A DNA stretch of 64,000 nucleotides. Source: Arthrobacter sp. RIT-PI-e (GTDB taxonomy: Bacteria > Actinomycetota > Actinomycetes > Actinomycetales > Micrococcaceae). The DNA is taken from NCBI RefSeq assembly GCF_001187915.1, contig NZ_LGIU01000097.1, positions 1-64,000 of the forward strand, read 5' to 3'. The notes beneath the pieces are model-generated. The model saw only the letters and a program-made list of their open reading frames with translations. It did no database searches and was not told where the DNA came from. Made by a program: the position numbers and the translations under genes. Of the stretch, positions 56,407-64,000 are shown in pieces (the stretch's first letter is position 1; each line of letters starts with the position of its first letter).

Positions 56407-56939
56407 ATGACCTCCGAGCAGCCCTCGACGAACGGCATCCCCGAGCAGCCCGACCTGCGGGGAGCGGTGCCGGCCGCCGGGCAGCCGACCGCGGCGGACC
56501 GGGCCGCGGCCGCGGGGCCGTCGCCGCGGGCGGCCCCGCCGCCATCCCCGCCGATGCCTCCGCCGACGGTCCCGGTCCCGGTCCCGGTCCCGGTCCCGGT
56601 CCCGGTCCCGGTCCCGGTCCCGGTCCAGCGGCGGACCCCGGGCCGGGACCGTCCGCTGCAGCGCCTTCCGCCTACCGTGAGGTGACCGTCCGCAGGGCGC
56701 CGAAGTTCATCCCCTTCATGGTGGTGGGCGCGCTCCTCGGGTTCCTCGCCGCGCTCGTGATCGCCTACACCGGGGAGCAGGATCCCACCCTGACGCGCGA
56801 GTCCGTCCTCGGGTTCTTCACCGTGGTGCTCGCCCTGCCGGGGCTGCTCCTGGCGGCCCTGCTGGTGCTGGTGTTCGACCGGCGCAGCGTCAAGCGTGCC
56901 GAGCGGGCCCGGGCCGAACGGACCGAGGACGATACCTGA
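56407..56939 (+). pseudogene. Small membrane protein gene with an apparent frameshift beside a hexamer repeat
   Basis: The frame from ATG 56407 (MTSEQPSTNGIPEQPDLRG) looks like the start of a small actinobacterial membrane protein but ends at 56685. The conserved-looking second half, SAYREVTVRRAPKFIPFMVVGALLGFLAALVIAYTG and a second helix GFFTVVLALPGLLLAALLVLVFDRRSVKRAER, lies in another frame ending at 56939. A single-base change somewhere between about 56440 and 56640 would join them. Translation of the whole from TTG 56400 in one frame is possible but gives a random-looking head. The region includes the GGTCCC array. Confidence 0.6.
56568..56621. repeat. Tandem hexamer array (GGTCCC)9
   Basis: Nine perfect copies of GGTCCC followed by a partial copy, inside the coding region of a membrane protein. 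It encodes Gly-Pro or Val-Pro repeats depending on frame. Copy number changes add or remove two residues without changing frame, so length variation among strains is expected. Confidence 0.95.
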
Positions 56940-57045
56940 GGCAACGGGATTACCGGATCCGCTAACGGAGGGGTACCCGGCTGTCGAGAGTGTGCACGGG
57001 ACATCCGACACCCGGGTGCCGTGCAGCTCGATGGAGGACAGTGTC

Positions 57046-57219
57046 ATGAAAGCATTTGCGTGTGGGGACGTCGTACCGGGCTGCGACGCCCGCTGGGTCT
57101 GCAGTTCGGAGGACGAGGTGCTCGCGCAGGTCGCTTCGCACGCCGGGGTGGTGCACGGTCTGACCCAGGTCTCCCCCGAGATGGTCGGCGCGGTCCGCGC
57201 CAACATCGCCACGGTCTGA
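57046..57219 (+). CDS. DUF1059 small protein
   Basis: 57 residues from ATG 57046: MKAFACGDVVPGCDARWVC, then EVLAQVASHAGVVHGLTQVSPEM. CGDVVPGC is the DUF1059 signature; the three cysteines may bind a metal. Unknown function, widespread in actinobacteria and archaea. Starts 106 bases after the membrane protein frame and ends 13 bases before the EAL gene. Confidence 0.85.
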   Translation: MKAFACGDVVPGCDARWVCSSEDEVLAQVASHAGVVHGLTQVSPEMVGAVRANIATV

Positions 57220-57232
57220 GACCACGGCCCCG

Positions 57233-58360
57233 GTGCAGCCCTCCGAGCAGGAGATCGACGCCGCCGAACTGGCGTCCGCGTGCCGTGGGGAGGGCATCAC
57301 CTCCGCGTACCAGCCGATCATCGACACCGTCCGCGGGTCGGTGGTCGGCTACGAGGCGTTGATCCGCTTCCCCGGGTACGAGGTGAAGGACCCCGAGGTG
57401 TGGTTCGCCCGGGCACGCCGTGACGGGTACGGGGCGGAGCTCGAGGCGGCGGCACTGCGCAGTGCCTTCCGGCAGCGGAGCGCCCTGCCGGGCAACTGCT
57501 TCCTCACCGTGAACGTCTCCCCTCCCCTGCTCGCCACCCCCGCCGTCCGGGCCGTGTGGGCCGAGCAGGGTCACCTCGGCGGTGTCTTCGTCGAACTGAC
57601 CGAACAGGCGGCGATCGACTCCTACGTGGAGCTCGAGCCGCATCTGCAGTCGCTGCGGTCCGCGGGTGCGATGATCGCGATCGACGACGCCGGATCCGGG
57701 TACGCGGGGCTCCAGCACCTGCTCGCAGTGCGGCCGGCCATGATCAAGCTGGACCGCGAGCTGGTCCGCGAGGTGGACCTCGACGAGGCGAAACGGGCCC
57801 TGGTGGAGATGCTCGGCATCTTCGCGAACCGGGTGGACGCCTGGATCCTCGCCGAGGGCATCGAGCGCGTGGAGGAGCTCGACACCCTCGCCGCCCTCGG
57901 CGTCCCCCTGCTGCAGGGGTACCTGCTCGGACGTCCCGGCCCACCCTGGCAGGAGGTGGACCTCGACGTCGCGCTCCGCCTGTCCGGCCGGCCGCAGCCG
58001 GTCGCGGCGTCCACCGTACGCGGCGTCCTGGAACCCGCCACGACGGCGGGCTCGCTCACCGAGGCCACGACGCGCTTCGAGGCCGACCCGCAGCTCACCG
58101 ACCTCGTGCTCCTGGACGGGCACCGCCCCGTGGCCGTGCTGTCGGAGGAGGAGGCCCGGTTCGGCATGTTCCGTCCCGGGATGATCGTCAACGTGGACAC
58201 CCGGATCGGCGAGGCGCTCTCGCGCTCGATCACCCGGGAGCGCTCCGACCGGTTCTCCCCGCTGCTGGTCACGGACAACGCCGGCCGGTACGTGGGAGTG
58301 GCACGCCTGGAGCGGTTGATCGGCAGGATCGCCTCGGAGGACACCGCGTCCCTGCGCTGA
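57233..58360 (+). CDS. EAL domain protein (probable c-di-GMP phosphodiesterase) with C-terminal extension
   Basis: 375 residues from GTG 57233. The EAL domain spans about residues 20-245. YEALIRF keeps the EAL motif, and VNVSPP, FVELTEQ, IAIDDAGSGYAGLQHL, MIKLDRELV, ILAEGIER and LLQGYLLGRP keep the metal and catalytic residues (E, N, E, DD, K, E, Q). Activity on c-di-GMP is therefore plausible. Loop 6 is DDAGSGYAG rather than DDFGTGYSS. The C-terminal 120 residues (ATTAGSLTEATTRFEADPQLTDLVLLDGHRPVAVLS, LVTDNAGRYVGVARLERL) look like a CBS-type regulatory pair. No GGDEF partner is in the window. Confidence 0.85.
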   Translation: MQPSEQEIDAAELASACRGEGITSAYQPIIDTVRGSVVGYEALIRFPGYEVKDPEVWFARARRDGYGAELEAAALRSAFRQRSALPGNCFLTVNVSPPLLATPAVRAVWAEQGHLGGVFVELTEQAAIDSYVELEPHLQSLRSAGAMIAIDDAGSGYAGLQHLLAVRPAMIKLDRELVREVDLDEAKRALVEMLGIFANRVDAWILAEGIERVEELDTLAALGVPLLQGYLLGRPGPPWQEVDLDVALRLSGRPQPVAASTVRGVLEPATTAGSLTEATTRFEADPQLTDLVLLDGHRPVAVLSEEEARFGMFRPGMIVNVDTRIGEALSRSITRERSDRFSPLLVTDNAGRYVGVARLERLIGRIASEDTASLR

Positions 58361-58420
58361 GAGCCGGAGGACAGCCCCATGGGAGGCCCACCCCTTGGCA
58401 CCCCGTGCGAGAATGGGGCC

Positions 58421-59980
58421 ATGGTGCGCGGCGACGGACAACTCTCCCACGATCTTCTCCCCGGCGAGAAAGGACCACAGGATGCCTGTGGTGTCTTCGG
58501 TGTCTGGGCACCCGGCGAGGAGGTGGCCAAGCTCACCTACTACGGGCTGTACGCACTGCAGCACCGCGGCCAGGAGTCCGCGGGGATCGCCACGAGCGAC
58601 GGCGCCCGCATCAACGTCTACAAGGACATGGGCCTGGTGTCCCAGGTCTTCGACGAATCCACCCTCAACACCCTCGCCGGGCACATCGCCGTCGGGCACT
58701 GCCGCTACTCCACCACCGGTTCCTCGCACTGGGCCAACGCCCAGCCCACCCTCGGCGCCACCGCCGCCGGCACGGTGGCCCTGGCGCACAACGGCAACCT
58801 GACCAACTCCGCCGAGCTCTACCAGATGGTCCTCGACCGTCACGGCAAGCCTCGCGCCGGTGAGCTCGCGCAGGGCAACACCACGGACACCGCCCTGGTC
58901 ACGGCGCTCCTGGCGGGGGACGACGACCGCTCCCTGGAGGAGACCGCGATGGAGCTGCTCCCGAGCATCCGCGGCGCCTTCTGCTTCGTGTTCATGGACG
59001 AGGGCACCCTCTACGCCGCACGCGACGCCTACGGGGTGCGCCCCCTGGTGCTCGGTCGGCTCGAGCGCGGCTGGGTGGTGGCCTCGGAGCAGGCCGCACT
59101 GGCCACGGTGGGTGCGAGCTACATCCGCGAGATCGATCCCGGCGAGTTCATCGCCATCGACGAGGACGGCGTGCGCAGCCGCCGCTTCGCCACCCCGACG
59201 GCGGCCGGCTGCGTCTTCGAGTACGTGTACCTGGCCCGTCCCGATGCCTCGATCGCCGGCCGCTCGGTGTACGAGTCGCGGGTGGAGATGGGCCGCCAGC
59301 TGGCGCGGGAGAACTCCGCCGTCGCGGACATCGTGATCCCCGTCCCGGAGTCCGGTACGCCGGCCGCCGTCGGCTTCGCCGAGGAGTCCGGCATCCCCTT
59401 CGCCCACGGCTTCGTGAAGAACGCCTACGTGGGGCGCACGTTCATCCAGCCCAGCCAGACCCTGCGCCAGCTGGGCATCCGGCTCAAGCTCAACGCGCTG
59501 GAGTCCGTGATCCGCGGCAAGCGCATCGTCGTGGTGGACGACTCCATCGTGCGCGGCAACACGCAGCGGGCCGTGGTCCGGATGCTGCGGGAGGCCGGCG
59601 CAGCGGAGGTGCACGTGAAGATCTCCTCGCCCCCGGTGCGCTGGCCCTGCTTCTACGGCATCGACTTCGCCTCGCGGGCGGAACTGATCGCCAACGGCGC
59701 CCTGGTGAACGAGATCAGCTCCTCGATCGGCGCGGACAGCCTCGCCTACATCTCCGAGGACGGCATGATCGACGCCACGCAGCAGCCCCGCGAGCGCCTC
59801 TGCACGGCCTGCTTCACCGGGCAGTACCCGATCGAACTGCCGGAGGAGGACCGCCTCGGCAAGAACCTGCTGGAGCGGGTCGATCCCGCGGACAAGCCCG
59901 GGGCCACCGGGTGCGACCCGGGCCCGGACGCGGAGTTCGAGCCCGTCCTGACCGCTGAAGACAGGAAAGAGCGAGTATGA
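58421..59980 (+). CDS. purF: Amidophosphoribosyltransferase (GPAT)
   Basis: 519 residues from ATG 58421. Converts PRPP and glutamine to phosphoribosylamine, the committed purine step. After a propeptide-like head, DACGVFGVWAP supplies the N-terminal nucleophile cysteine; GHIAVGHCRYSTTGSS and LAHNGNLTN belong to the glutaminase; RIVVVDDSIVRGNTQR is the PRPP loop. Cysteines in RWPCFYGID and LCTACFTGQYP, with others upstream, could hold the 4Fe-4S cluster of the Bacillus-type enzyme. Four-base overlap with purM (ATGA). Confidence 0.97.
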   Translation: MVRGDGQLSHDLLPGEKGPQDACGVFGVWAPGEEVAKLTYYGLYALQHRGQESAGIATSDGARINVYKDMGLVSQVFDESTLNTLAGHIAVGHCRYSTTGSSHWANAQPTLGATAAGTVALAHNGNLTNSAELYQMVLDRHGKPRAGELAQGNTTDTALVTALLAGDDDRSLEETAMELLPSIRGAFCFVFMDEGTLYAARDAYGVRPLVLGRLERGWVVASEQAALATVGASYIREIDPGEFIAIDEDGVRSRRFATPTAAGCVFEYVYLARPDASIAGRSVYESRVEMGRQLARENSAVADIVIPVPESGTPAAVGFAEESGIPFAHGFVKNAYVGRTFIQPSQTLRQLGIRLKLNALESVIRGKRIVVVDDSIVRGNTQRAVVRMLREAGAAEVHVKISSPPVRWPCFYGIDFASRAELIANGALVNEISSSIGADSLAYISEDGMIDATQQPRERLCTACFTGQYPIELPEEDRLGKNLLERVDPADKPGATGCDPGPDAEFEPVLTAEDRKERV

Positions 59981-61092
59981 GCATGCCGTCCGGACCCATC
60001 ACCTACGCCTCCGCCGGCGTCGACGTCGAAGCGGGGGACCGCGCCGTCGAGCTCATGAAGGACGCCGTCCGGGCCACGCACGGCGCGCAGGTGCTCGGCG
60101 GGGTGGGCGGTTTCGCGGGTCTCTTCGACGTCTCCCGGCTCCTCACCTACACGCGACCGCTCCTGGCGACGTCCACCGACGGCGTGGGCACCAAGGTGGC
60201 GATCGCGCAGGCCATGGACATCCACGACACCATCGGGTTCGACCTCGTGGGCATGGTGGTGGACGACATCGTGGTGGTGGGCGCCGAACCACTGTTCATG
60301 ACCGACTACATCGCGTGCGGCAAGGTGGTCCCCGAGCGCATCGCGGACATCGTGCGCGGCATCGCGGCGGGCTGCTCGGTGGCCGGGACCGCCCTGGTGG
60401 GCGGGGAGACCGCGGAGCACCCGGGGCTGCTCGGCGAGCACGAGTACGACGTCGCCGGTGCCGCCACGGGCGTGGTGGAGGCGAGCCGCGTTCTCGGCCC
60501 CGAGCGGGTGCGCGAGGGCGACGTGGTGATCGGCATGGCCTCCTCCGGCCTCCACTCGAACGGGTACTCGCTGGTACGGCGCGTGATCAACCAGGCCGGG
60601 TGGGCGCTGGACCGGCAGGTCTCCGAACTCGGCCGCACCCTCGGCGAGGAACTCCTGGAACCCACGCGCATCTACGCCGCGGACTGCCTGGCGCTGGCCC
60701 GCAATGACGCCGCCCAGGTGCACGGCTTCAGCCACGTCACCGGTGGCGGACTCGCGGCCAACCTGGCCCGTGTGCTCCCGCGGGGCCTCGAGGCCACCGT
60801 GGACCGCTCCACCTGGGAGCTCCCGCCGATCTTCACGCTCGTGTCCCAGCTCGGCTCGGTTCCGCTGCCGGACCTCGAGCGCACCCTCAACCTCGGTGTC
60901 GGCATGGTGGCGATCGTCGGGGAGGAGGGCGCCGACGCGGCTCTCCGGCAGCTGAACGACGCCGGTCTCCCGTCCTGGACCATGGGTACCGTCGGGACCG
61001 CCGGCACGGGGAGCACCGACGGCCCGGACTACGTGCAGGGCGCCAAGGGCGTGGACGGCGGCGCGGGCCGGTTGCTGGGCGCCTACGCCTGA
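59977..61092 (+). CDS. purM: Phosphoribosylformylglycinamidine cyclo-ligase (AIR synthetase)
   Basis: 371 residues. ATP-dependent ring closure giving aminoimidazole ribotide. Opens TYASAGVDVEAGDRAVELMK, the conserved start, then STDGVGTKVAIAQAM, LVGMVVDDIVVVGAEPLFMTDYIACG, ALVGGETAEHPG, MASSGLHSNGYSLVRR and VHGFSHVTGGGLAANLARVLP, all hallmark PurM segments. Full length. Overlaps purF by four bases and is followed by a terminator. Confidence 0.97.
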   Translation: MSMPSGPITYASAGVDVEAGDRAVELMKDAVRATHGAQVLGGVGGFAGLFDVSRLLTYTRPLLATSTDGVGTKVAIAQAMDIHDTIGFDLVGMVVDDIVVVGAEPLFMTDYIACGKVVPERIADIVRGIAAGCSVAGTALVGGETAEHPGLLGEHEYDVAGAATGVVEASRVLGPERVREGDVVIGMASSGLHSNGYSLVRRVINQAGWALDRQVSELGRTLGEELLEPTRIYAADCLALARNDAAQVHGFSHVTGGGLAANLARVLPRGLEATVDRSTWELPPIFTLVSQLGSVPLPDLERTLNLGVGMVAIVGEEGADAALRQLNDAGLPSWTMGTVGTAGTGSTDGPDYVQGAKGVDGGAGRLLGAYA

Positions 61093-61150
61093 GCGGGTCT
61101 GCACTGACACCTGGCCCGGCGCGTCGGCCGGGACCCGGCCGGACAGGCTC

Positions 61151-61184
61151 AGGGGCCGGGACGGTCATCCCGGCTCCGGCCCCT
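61151..61184 (+). terminator. Probable terminator after purFM
   Basis: AGGGGCCGG (61151-61159) pairs with CCGGCCCCT (61176-61184), a 9-bp stem. An alternative inner stem CCGGGA/TCCCGG competes with it. Located 58 bases after the purM stop. Confidence 0.55.
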
Positions 61185-61636
61185 CGGAGGGCTCGAGACA
61201 CCGCGATACCGCGTCGTCAGCGTGCGGCTCGGGACGACCACGGGCCATCGGTCGCACCGCCTCCGCGCTGGTGGAGCGATGGGTGCATCCGGATGCCGTC
61301 TCCGAGGTGGACCATGCCCCTGGGTCGTCGCCTCCGAGGCGAGCGAGGCAGCAGGGCGGCCCAGGAGCGAGGATGCGGACCGGGGACGGCGGTGGCGATC
61401 GTGAGGCCCTACCGATGGACAGGTGACCGGCGACTGGGGTCCGCCCACGGAGATGGTCCTGCGAACGGCACCCAGCAGGTGCGGAGGCTGCTGCACGGCA
61501 CCCCTCGGGCGGTGGACCACGGACGTCAGCCCCGGGTTGCCGATGCGGTGACCGGAAATGTCATCGATCGTCCCGGACCGGCCGGGGTGTGGAACAGCGC
61601 CGCGGTGTGCTCGGACCCGGTCGCGGGAGGAGGGGC
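61185..61636. other. Gene-free stretch upstream of the xyl operon
   Basis: About 450 bases between the purM terminator and the xylA promoter. Open frames on both strands here are arginine/proline-rich and read like antisense or random GC-rich sequence. I see no start with a ribosome site, no tRNA and no repeat. Notably there is no XylR gene. Confidence 0.5.
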
Positions 61637-61664
61637 TTGACTCCGCGCTCATAACCAATATGTT
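61637..61664 (+). promoter_or_regulatory. xylA promoter
   Basis: TTGACT (61637-61642) and TATGTT (61659-61664) with 16-base spacing form a plausible sigma-70-type promoter. The -10 is covered by the left arm of the palindrome, so a bound repressor would block RNA polymerase. Confidence 0.5.
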
Positions 61665-61684
61665 TGTGACTACAACATATTGGT
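61654..61684. promoter_or_regulatory. xyl operator (11-bp inverted repeat)
   Basis: ACCAATATGTT (61654-61664) and AACATATTGGT (61674-61684) are perfect inverted copies separated by nine bases, the most AT-rich stretch nearby. Position over the -10 element, 19 bases before the xylA ATG, fits a ROK-type XylR repressor site released by xylose. The regulator gene is not in this window. Confidence 0.7.
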
Positions 61685-61702
61685 CACACCTTGGAGCACT
61701 CA

Positions 61703-62893
61703 ATGACGATCGAGCCCACCCGCGACGACAAATTCTCCTTCGGACTCTGGACGGTGGGCTGGGAGGCCCAGGACCAGTTCGGCTCCGCCACCCGGGCACC
61801 GCTCGACGTCGTCGAGGCCGTGAACCGCCTGAGCGACCTCGGCGCCTACGGACTGACCTTCCACGACGACGACCTGTTCCCGTTCGGCTCCAGCGCCGGC
61901 GAGCGGCAGGCGCAGATCGACCGCCTCAAGGGCGCCCTCGACTCCACGGGACTGGTCGTCCCCATGGTGACGACGAACCTGTTCAGCCACCCCGTGTTCA
62001 AGGACGGCGGTTTCACGAGCAACGACCGCGGCGTGCGCCGCTTCGCCCTGCGGAAGGTCCTGGACAACATCGACCTCGCCGCGGAGCTCGGCGCGAGGAC
62101 CTTCGTGATGTGGGGTGGGCGCGAGGGCAGCGAGTACGACGCCGCCAAGGACATCCGTGGTGCCCTCGAGCGCTACCGCGAGGCCGTGAACCTGCTGGGC
62201 GACTACGTCACCGACAAGGGCTACGACATCCGCTTCGCGATCGAGCCCAAGCCCAACGAGCCACGCGGGGACATCCTGCTCCCCACCCTGGGTCATGCCA
62301 TGGCGTTCATCGAGACCCTCGAGCGCCCGGAGCTCGTGGGCATCAACCCGGAGACCGGCCACGAGCAGATGGCCGGGCTGAACTTCACGCACGGGATCGC
62401 GCAGGCCCTCTACCAGGGCAAGCTCTTCCACATCGACCTCAACGGCCAGCGCAGCATCAAGTTCGACCAGGACCTGGTCTTCGGGCACGGAGACCTGCAG
62501 AACGCGTTCTCGCTCGTGGACCTGCTCGAGAACGGCGGGCCCGCCGGAGGCCCCACCTACGACGGGCCGCGCCATTTCGACTACAAGCCGAGCCGCACCG
62601 AGGACATGGACGGCGTCTGGGACTCGGCTGCAGCCAACATGCAGACCTACCTGCTGCTCAAGGAGCGCGCGGCGGCCTTCCGCGCCGACCCCGAGGTCCA
62701 GACGGCACTCACCGCATCGCGCGTGTCCGAGATCAACGAGCCCACGCTGAACGAGGGCGAGGGCTACGAGGCCCTGCGCGCGGACCGGGCCTCCTACGAG
62801 GACTTCGACGCCGATGCCTACTTCAACGGCAAGGGCTTCGGTTTCGTGAAGCTCCAGCAGCTCTTCATCGAGCACCTGCTCGGAGCCCGCTGA
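61703..62893 (+). CDS. xylA: Xylose isomerase
   Basis: 396 residues from ATG 61703 (GGAG seven bases upstream). Interconverts D-xylose and D-xylulose in a TIM barrel with two Mg/Mn ions. Actinobacterial (class I) type: [17 protein letters not shown] opening, [10 protein letters not shown] with the catalytic histidine region, [14 protein letters not shown], the metal ligands in [13 protein letters not shown] and [19 protein letters not shown], and [23 protein letters not shown]. Length and all motifs are normal. Heads an operon with xylB three bases on. Confidence 0.97.
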   Translation: MTIEPTRDDKFSFGLWTVGWEAQDQFGSATRAPLDVVEAVNRLSDLGAYGLTFHDDDLFPFGSSAGERQAQIDRLKGALDSTGLVVPMVTTNLFSHPVFKDGGFTSNDRGVRRFALRKVLDNIDLAAELGARTFVMWGGREGSEYDAAKDIRGALERYREAVNLLGDYVTDKGYDIRFAIEPKPNEPRGDILLPTLGHAMAFIETLERPELVGINPETGHEQMAGLNFTHGIAQALYQGKLFHIDLNGQRSIKFDQDLVFGHGDLQNAFSLVDLLENGGPAGGPTYDGPRHFDYKPSRTEDMDGVWDSAAANMQTYLLLKERAAAFRADPEVQTALTASRVSEINEPTLNEGEGYEALRADRASYEDFDADAYFNGKGFGFVKLQQLFIEHLLGAR

Positions 62894-62896
62894 CCC

Positions 62897-64000
62897 ATGG
62901 CCCTCGTCGCCGGAGTCGATTCCTCGACGCAGAGCTGCAAGGTGGTGGTGCTCGACGGCGCGACGGGGGCCGAGGTCCGCTCCGGCCGCGCCGCCCATCC
63001 CGAGGGCACGGAGGTGGACCCTGAGGCCTGGTGGCGGGCCCTGCTCCCGGCCCTGGCGGACGCCGATGCCCTGGCGGACGACGTCGGGGCGCTGGCGATC
63101 GCGGGCCAGCAGCACGGCATGGTGCTGCTGGGCCGCGACGGGCGCGTCCTGCGCGACGCCCTGCTGTGGAACGACACCAGGTCCGCCGGTGCCGCCCGGG
63201 ACCTGATCGACGAGCTCGGCGTCGACGACCTGGTGGCCCGGACCGGCTCGGCGCCCGTGGCGTCCTTCACGAGCACCAAGGTGCGGTGGGTGCGCGACTC
63301 CGAGCCCGACGTCGTGCCGTCGATCGCGGCGGTGGCGCTCCCCCACGACTGGCTGACCTGGCGGCTGCGCGGCTTCGGCCCCGCGGAGGACTCCCCCCTG
63401 GGACCCGTGCTGGAGGAACTGGTGACCGACCGCTCGGATGCGAGCGGCACCGGGTACTGGGACCCCGCCGAGGGGGCGTACGACCTCGACCTCTTCCGGC
63501 ACGCACTGGGGCGTCCCGCGCGTGAGGCCCGCGGCGGCGGGAGCACCGGGGACGACGGCGATGAGGCACCGGAGGTCCTCCTGCCCCGCGTCCTGGCGGC
63601 GGATGCCTCCGCGGGCGAGGTGCACCCCTCCTATCTCGCGACGGAAGGACACCGGGTGATCCTGGGTCCCGGCGCCGGGGACAACGCGGGTGCCGCGCTG
63701 GGGCTGGGCGCCCAGGCGGGCGACGTCGTCGTGTCCCTGGGGACCAGTGGCACGGTCTTCGCCGTGGCGGCGGACCCGGTGGCGGACGCCTCCGGCACGG
63801 TGGCCGGGTTCGCGGACGCCGGCGGTCTCTTCCTGCCCCTCGTGGCCACCCTCAACGCCGCCCGGGTGCTCACCTCCGTGGCCGGCCTCCTCGGGGTGGA
63901 CCACGACGGCCTCGCGGCCCTGGCGCAGGAGGCGGCACCGGGTTCCGGCGGCGTGGTCCTGGTGCCGTACTTCGAGGGGGAACGCACGCCCAACCTCCCG
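62897..64000 (+). CDS. xylB: Xylulokinase (3' end outside window)
   Basis: 368 codons seen from ATG 62897. FGGY-family kinase that phosphorylates D-xylulose to feed the pentose phosphate pathway. N-terminal phosphate loop [17 protein letters not shown], sugar loop [30 protein letters not shown] with the catalytic-region residues, [12 protein letters not shown], then [33 protein letters not shown]. Typical length is 460-500, so about a quarter is missing. A Gly/Asp-rich loop ([14 protein letters not shown], near residues 212-225) is longer than usual. Confidence 0.95.
   Translation, partial: MALVAGVDSSTQSCKVVVLDGATGAEVRSGRAAHPEGTEVDPEAWWRALLPALADADALADDVGALAIAGQQHGMVLLGRDGRVLRDALLWNDTRSAGAARDLIDELGVDDLVARTGSAPVASFTSTKVRWVRDSEPDVVPSIAAVALPHDWLTWRLRGFGPAEDSPLGPVLEELVTDRSDASGTGYWDPAEGAYDLDLFRHALGRPAREARGGGSTGDDGDEAPEVLLPRVLAADASAGEVHPSYLATEGHRVILGPGAGDNAGAALGLGAQAGDVVVSLGTSGTVFAVAADPVADASGTVAGFADAGGLFLPLVATLNAARVLTSVAGLLGVDHDGLAALAQEAAPGSGGVVLVPYFEGERTPNLP

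Noticed and set aside
56568-56621. Hexamer array as CRISPR or as sole cause of the frame change
   Set aside because: Units are contiguous without spacers, and six-base changes cannot shift frame.

Overview
The window is GC-rich, gene-dense actinobacterial chromosome. GTG starts are common, and the gene content (Tad pilus next to a DEAH helicase, MarP-type protease, Crp, sterol-carrier-like small protein, DUF4177, split pur genes) resembles Micrococcaceae (Arthrobacter-like). That placement rests on remembered gene content and order, not on a database search.

Layout. 1-8432 (minus strand): proC, a sugar-phosphate-isomerase-like TIM barrel, an exopolyphosphatase, topA, a two-part methyltransferase and trhO. 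8520-11576 (plus): a GNAT acetyltransferase and a MrfA-like DEAH helicase. 11624-16811 (minus): a compact Tad/Flp pilus operon (tadZ-tadA-tadB-tadC-pilin-tadE-tadE-like) in the arrangement known as the helicase/secretion neighbourhood. 16917-23130: a DNA-polymerase-I-like protein, a WXG100/T7SS-like protein without a recognisable effector domain, a CoA-type NUDIX hydrolase, endonuclease III and a frameshifted membrane protein. 23375-30429: acs, ohr with a divergent TetR gene and a shared operator, an MHS transporter, aroQ and a fused two-domain peptide ABC ATPase. 30436-32117 (minus): a retron. 32359-33045: a lipoprotein gene broken by a stop codon. 33214-36955 (minus): the matching peptide permease and binding-protein operon. 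37170-41909: DUF2332, MarP-like protease, crp, NUDIX, a frameshifted ridA and DUF4177. 41945-48998: a class A PBP, a metallophosphoesterase and a heterodimeric ABC exporter. 49083-61092: tRNA-Pro, purC-purD, a sulfite-oxidase-fold protein, asparaginase, SCP-like and DUF2079 proteins, DUF1059, an EAL protein and purF-purM. 61637-64000: a xylAB operon with a clear operator.

The most notable element is the retron. A reverse transcriptase with YADD, a VTG motif and a variant NAxxH motif is preceded on the same strand by a 155-nt segment. A perfect 14-bp inverted repeat (a1/a2) bounds this segment, which holds two short hairpins and one long interrupted hairpin. A promoter-like sequence would place the transcript start about 2 nt before a1. 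No accessory effector gene is recognisable beside it. It lies between the two halves of a peptide-transport system that face each other on opposite strands.

Four otherwise conserved-looking genes carry single lesions: frameshifts near 22315, near 41679 and within 56440-56640, and an in-frame TAG at 32875. They may be real decay or sequence errors; the sequence alone cannot decide.
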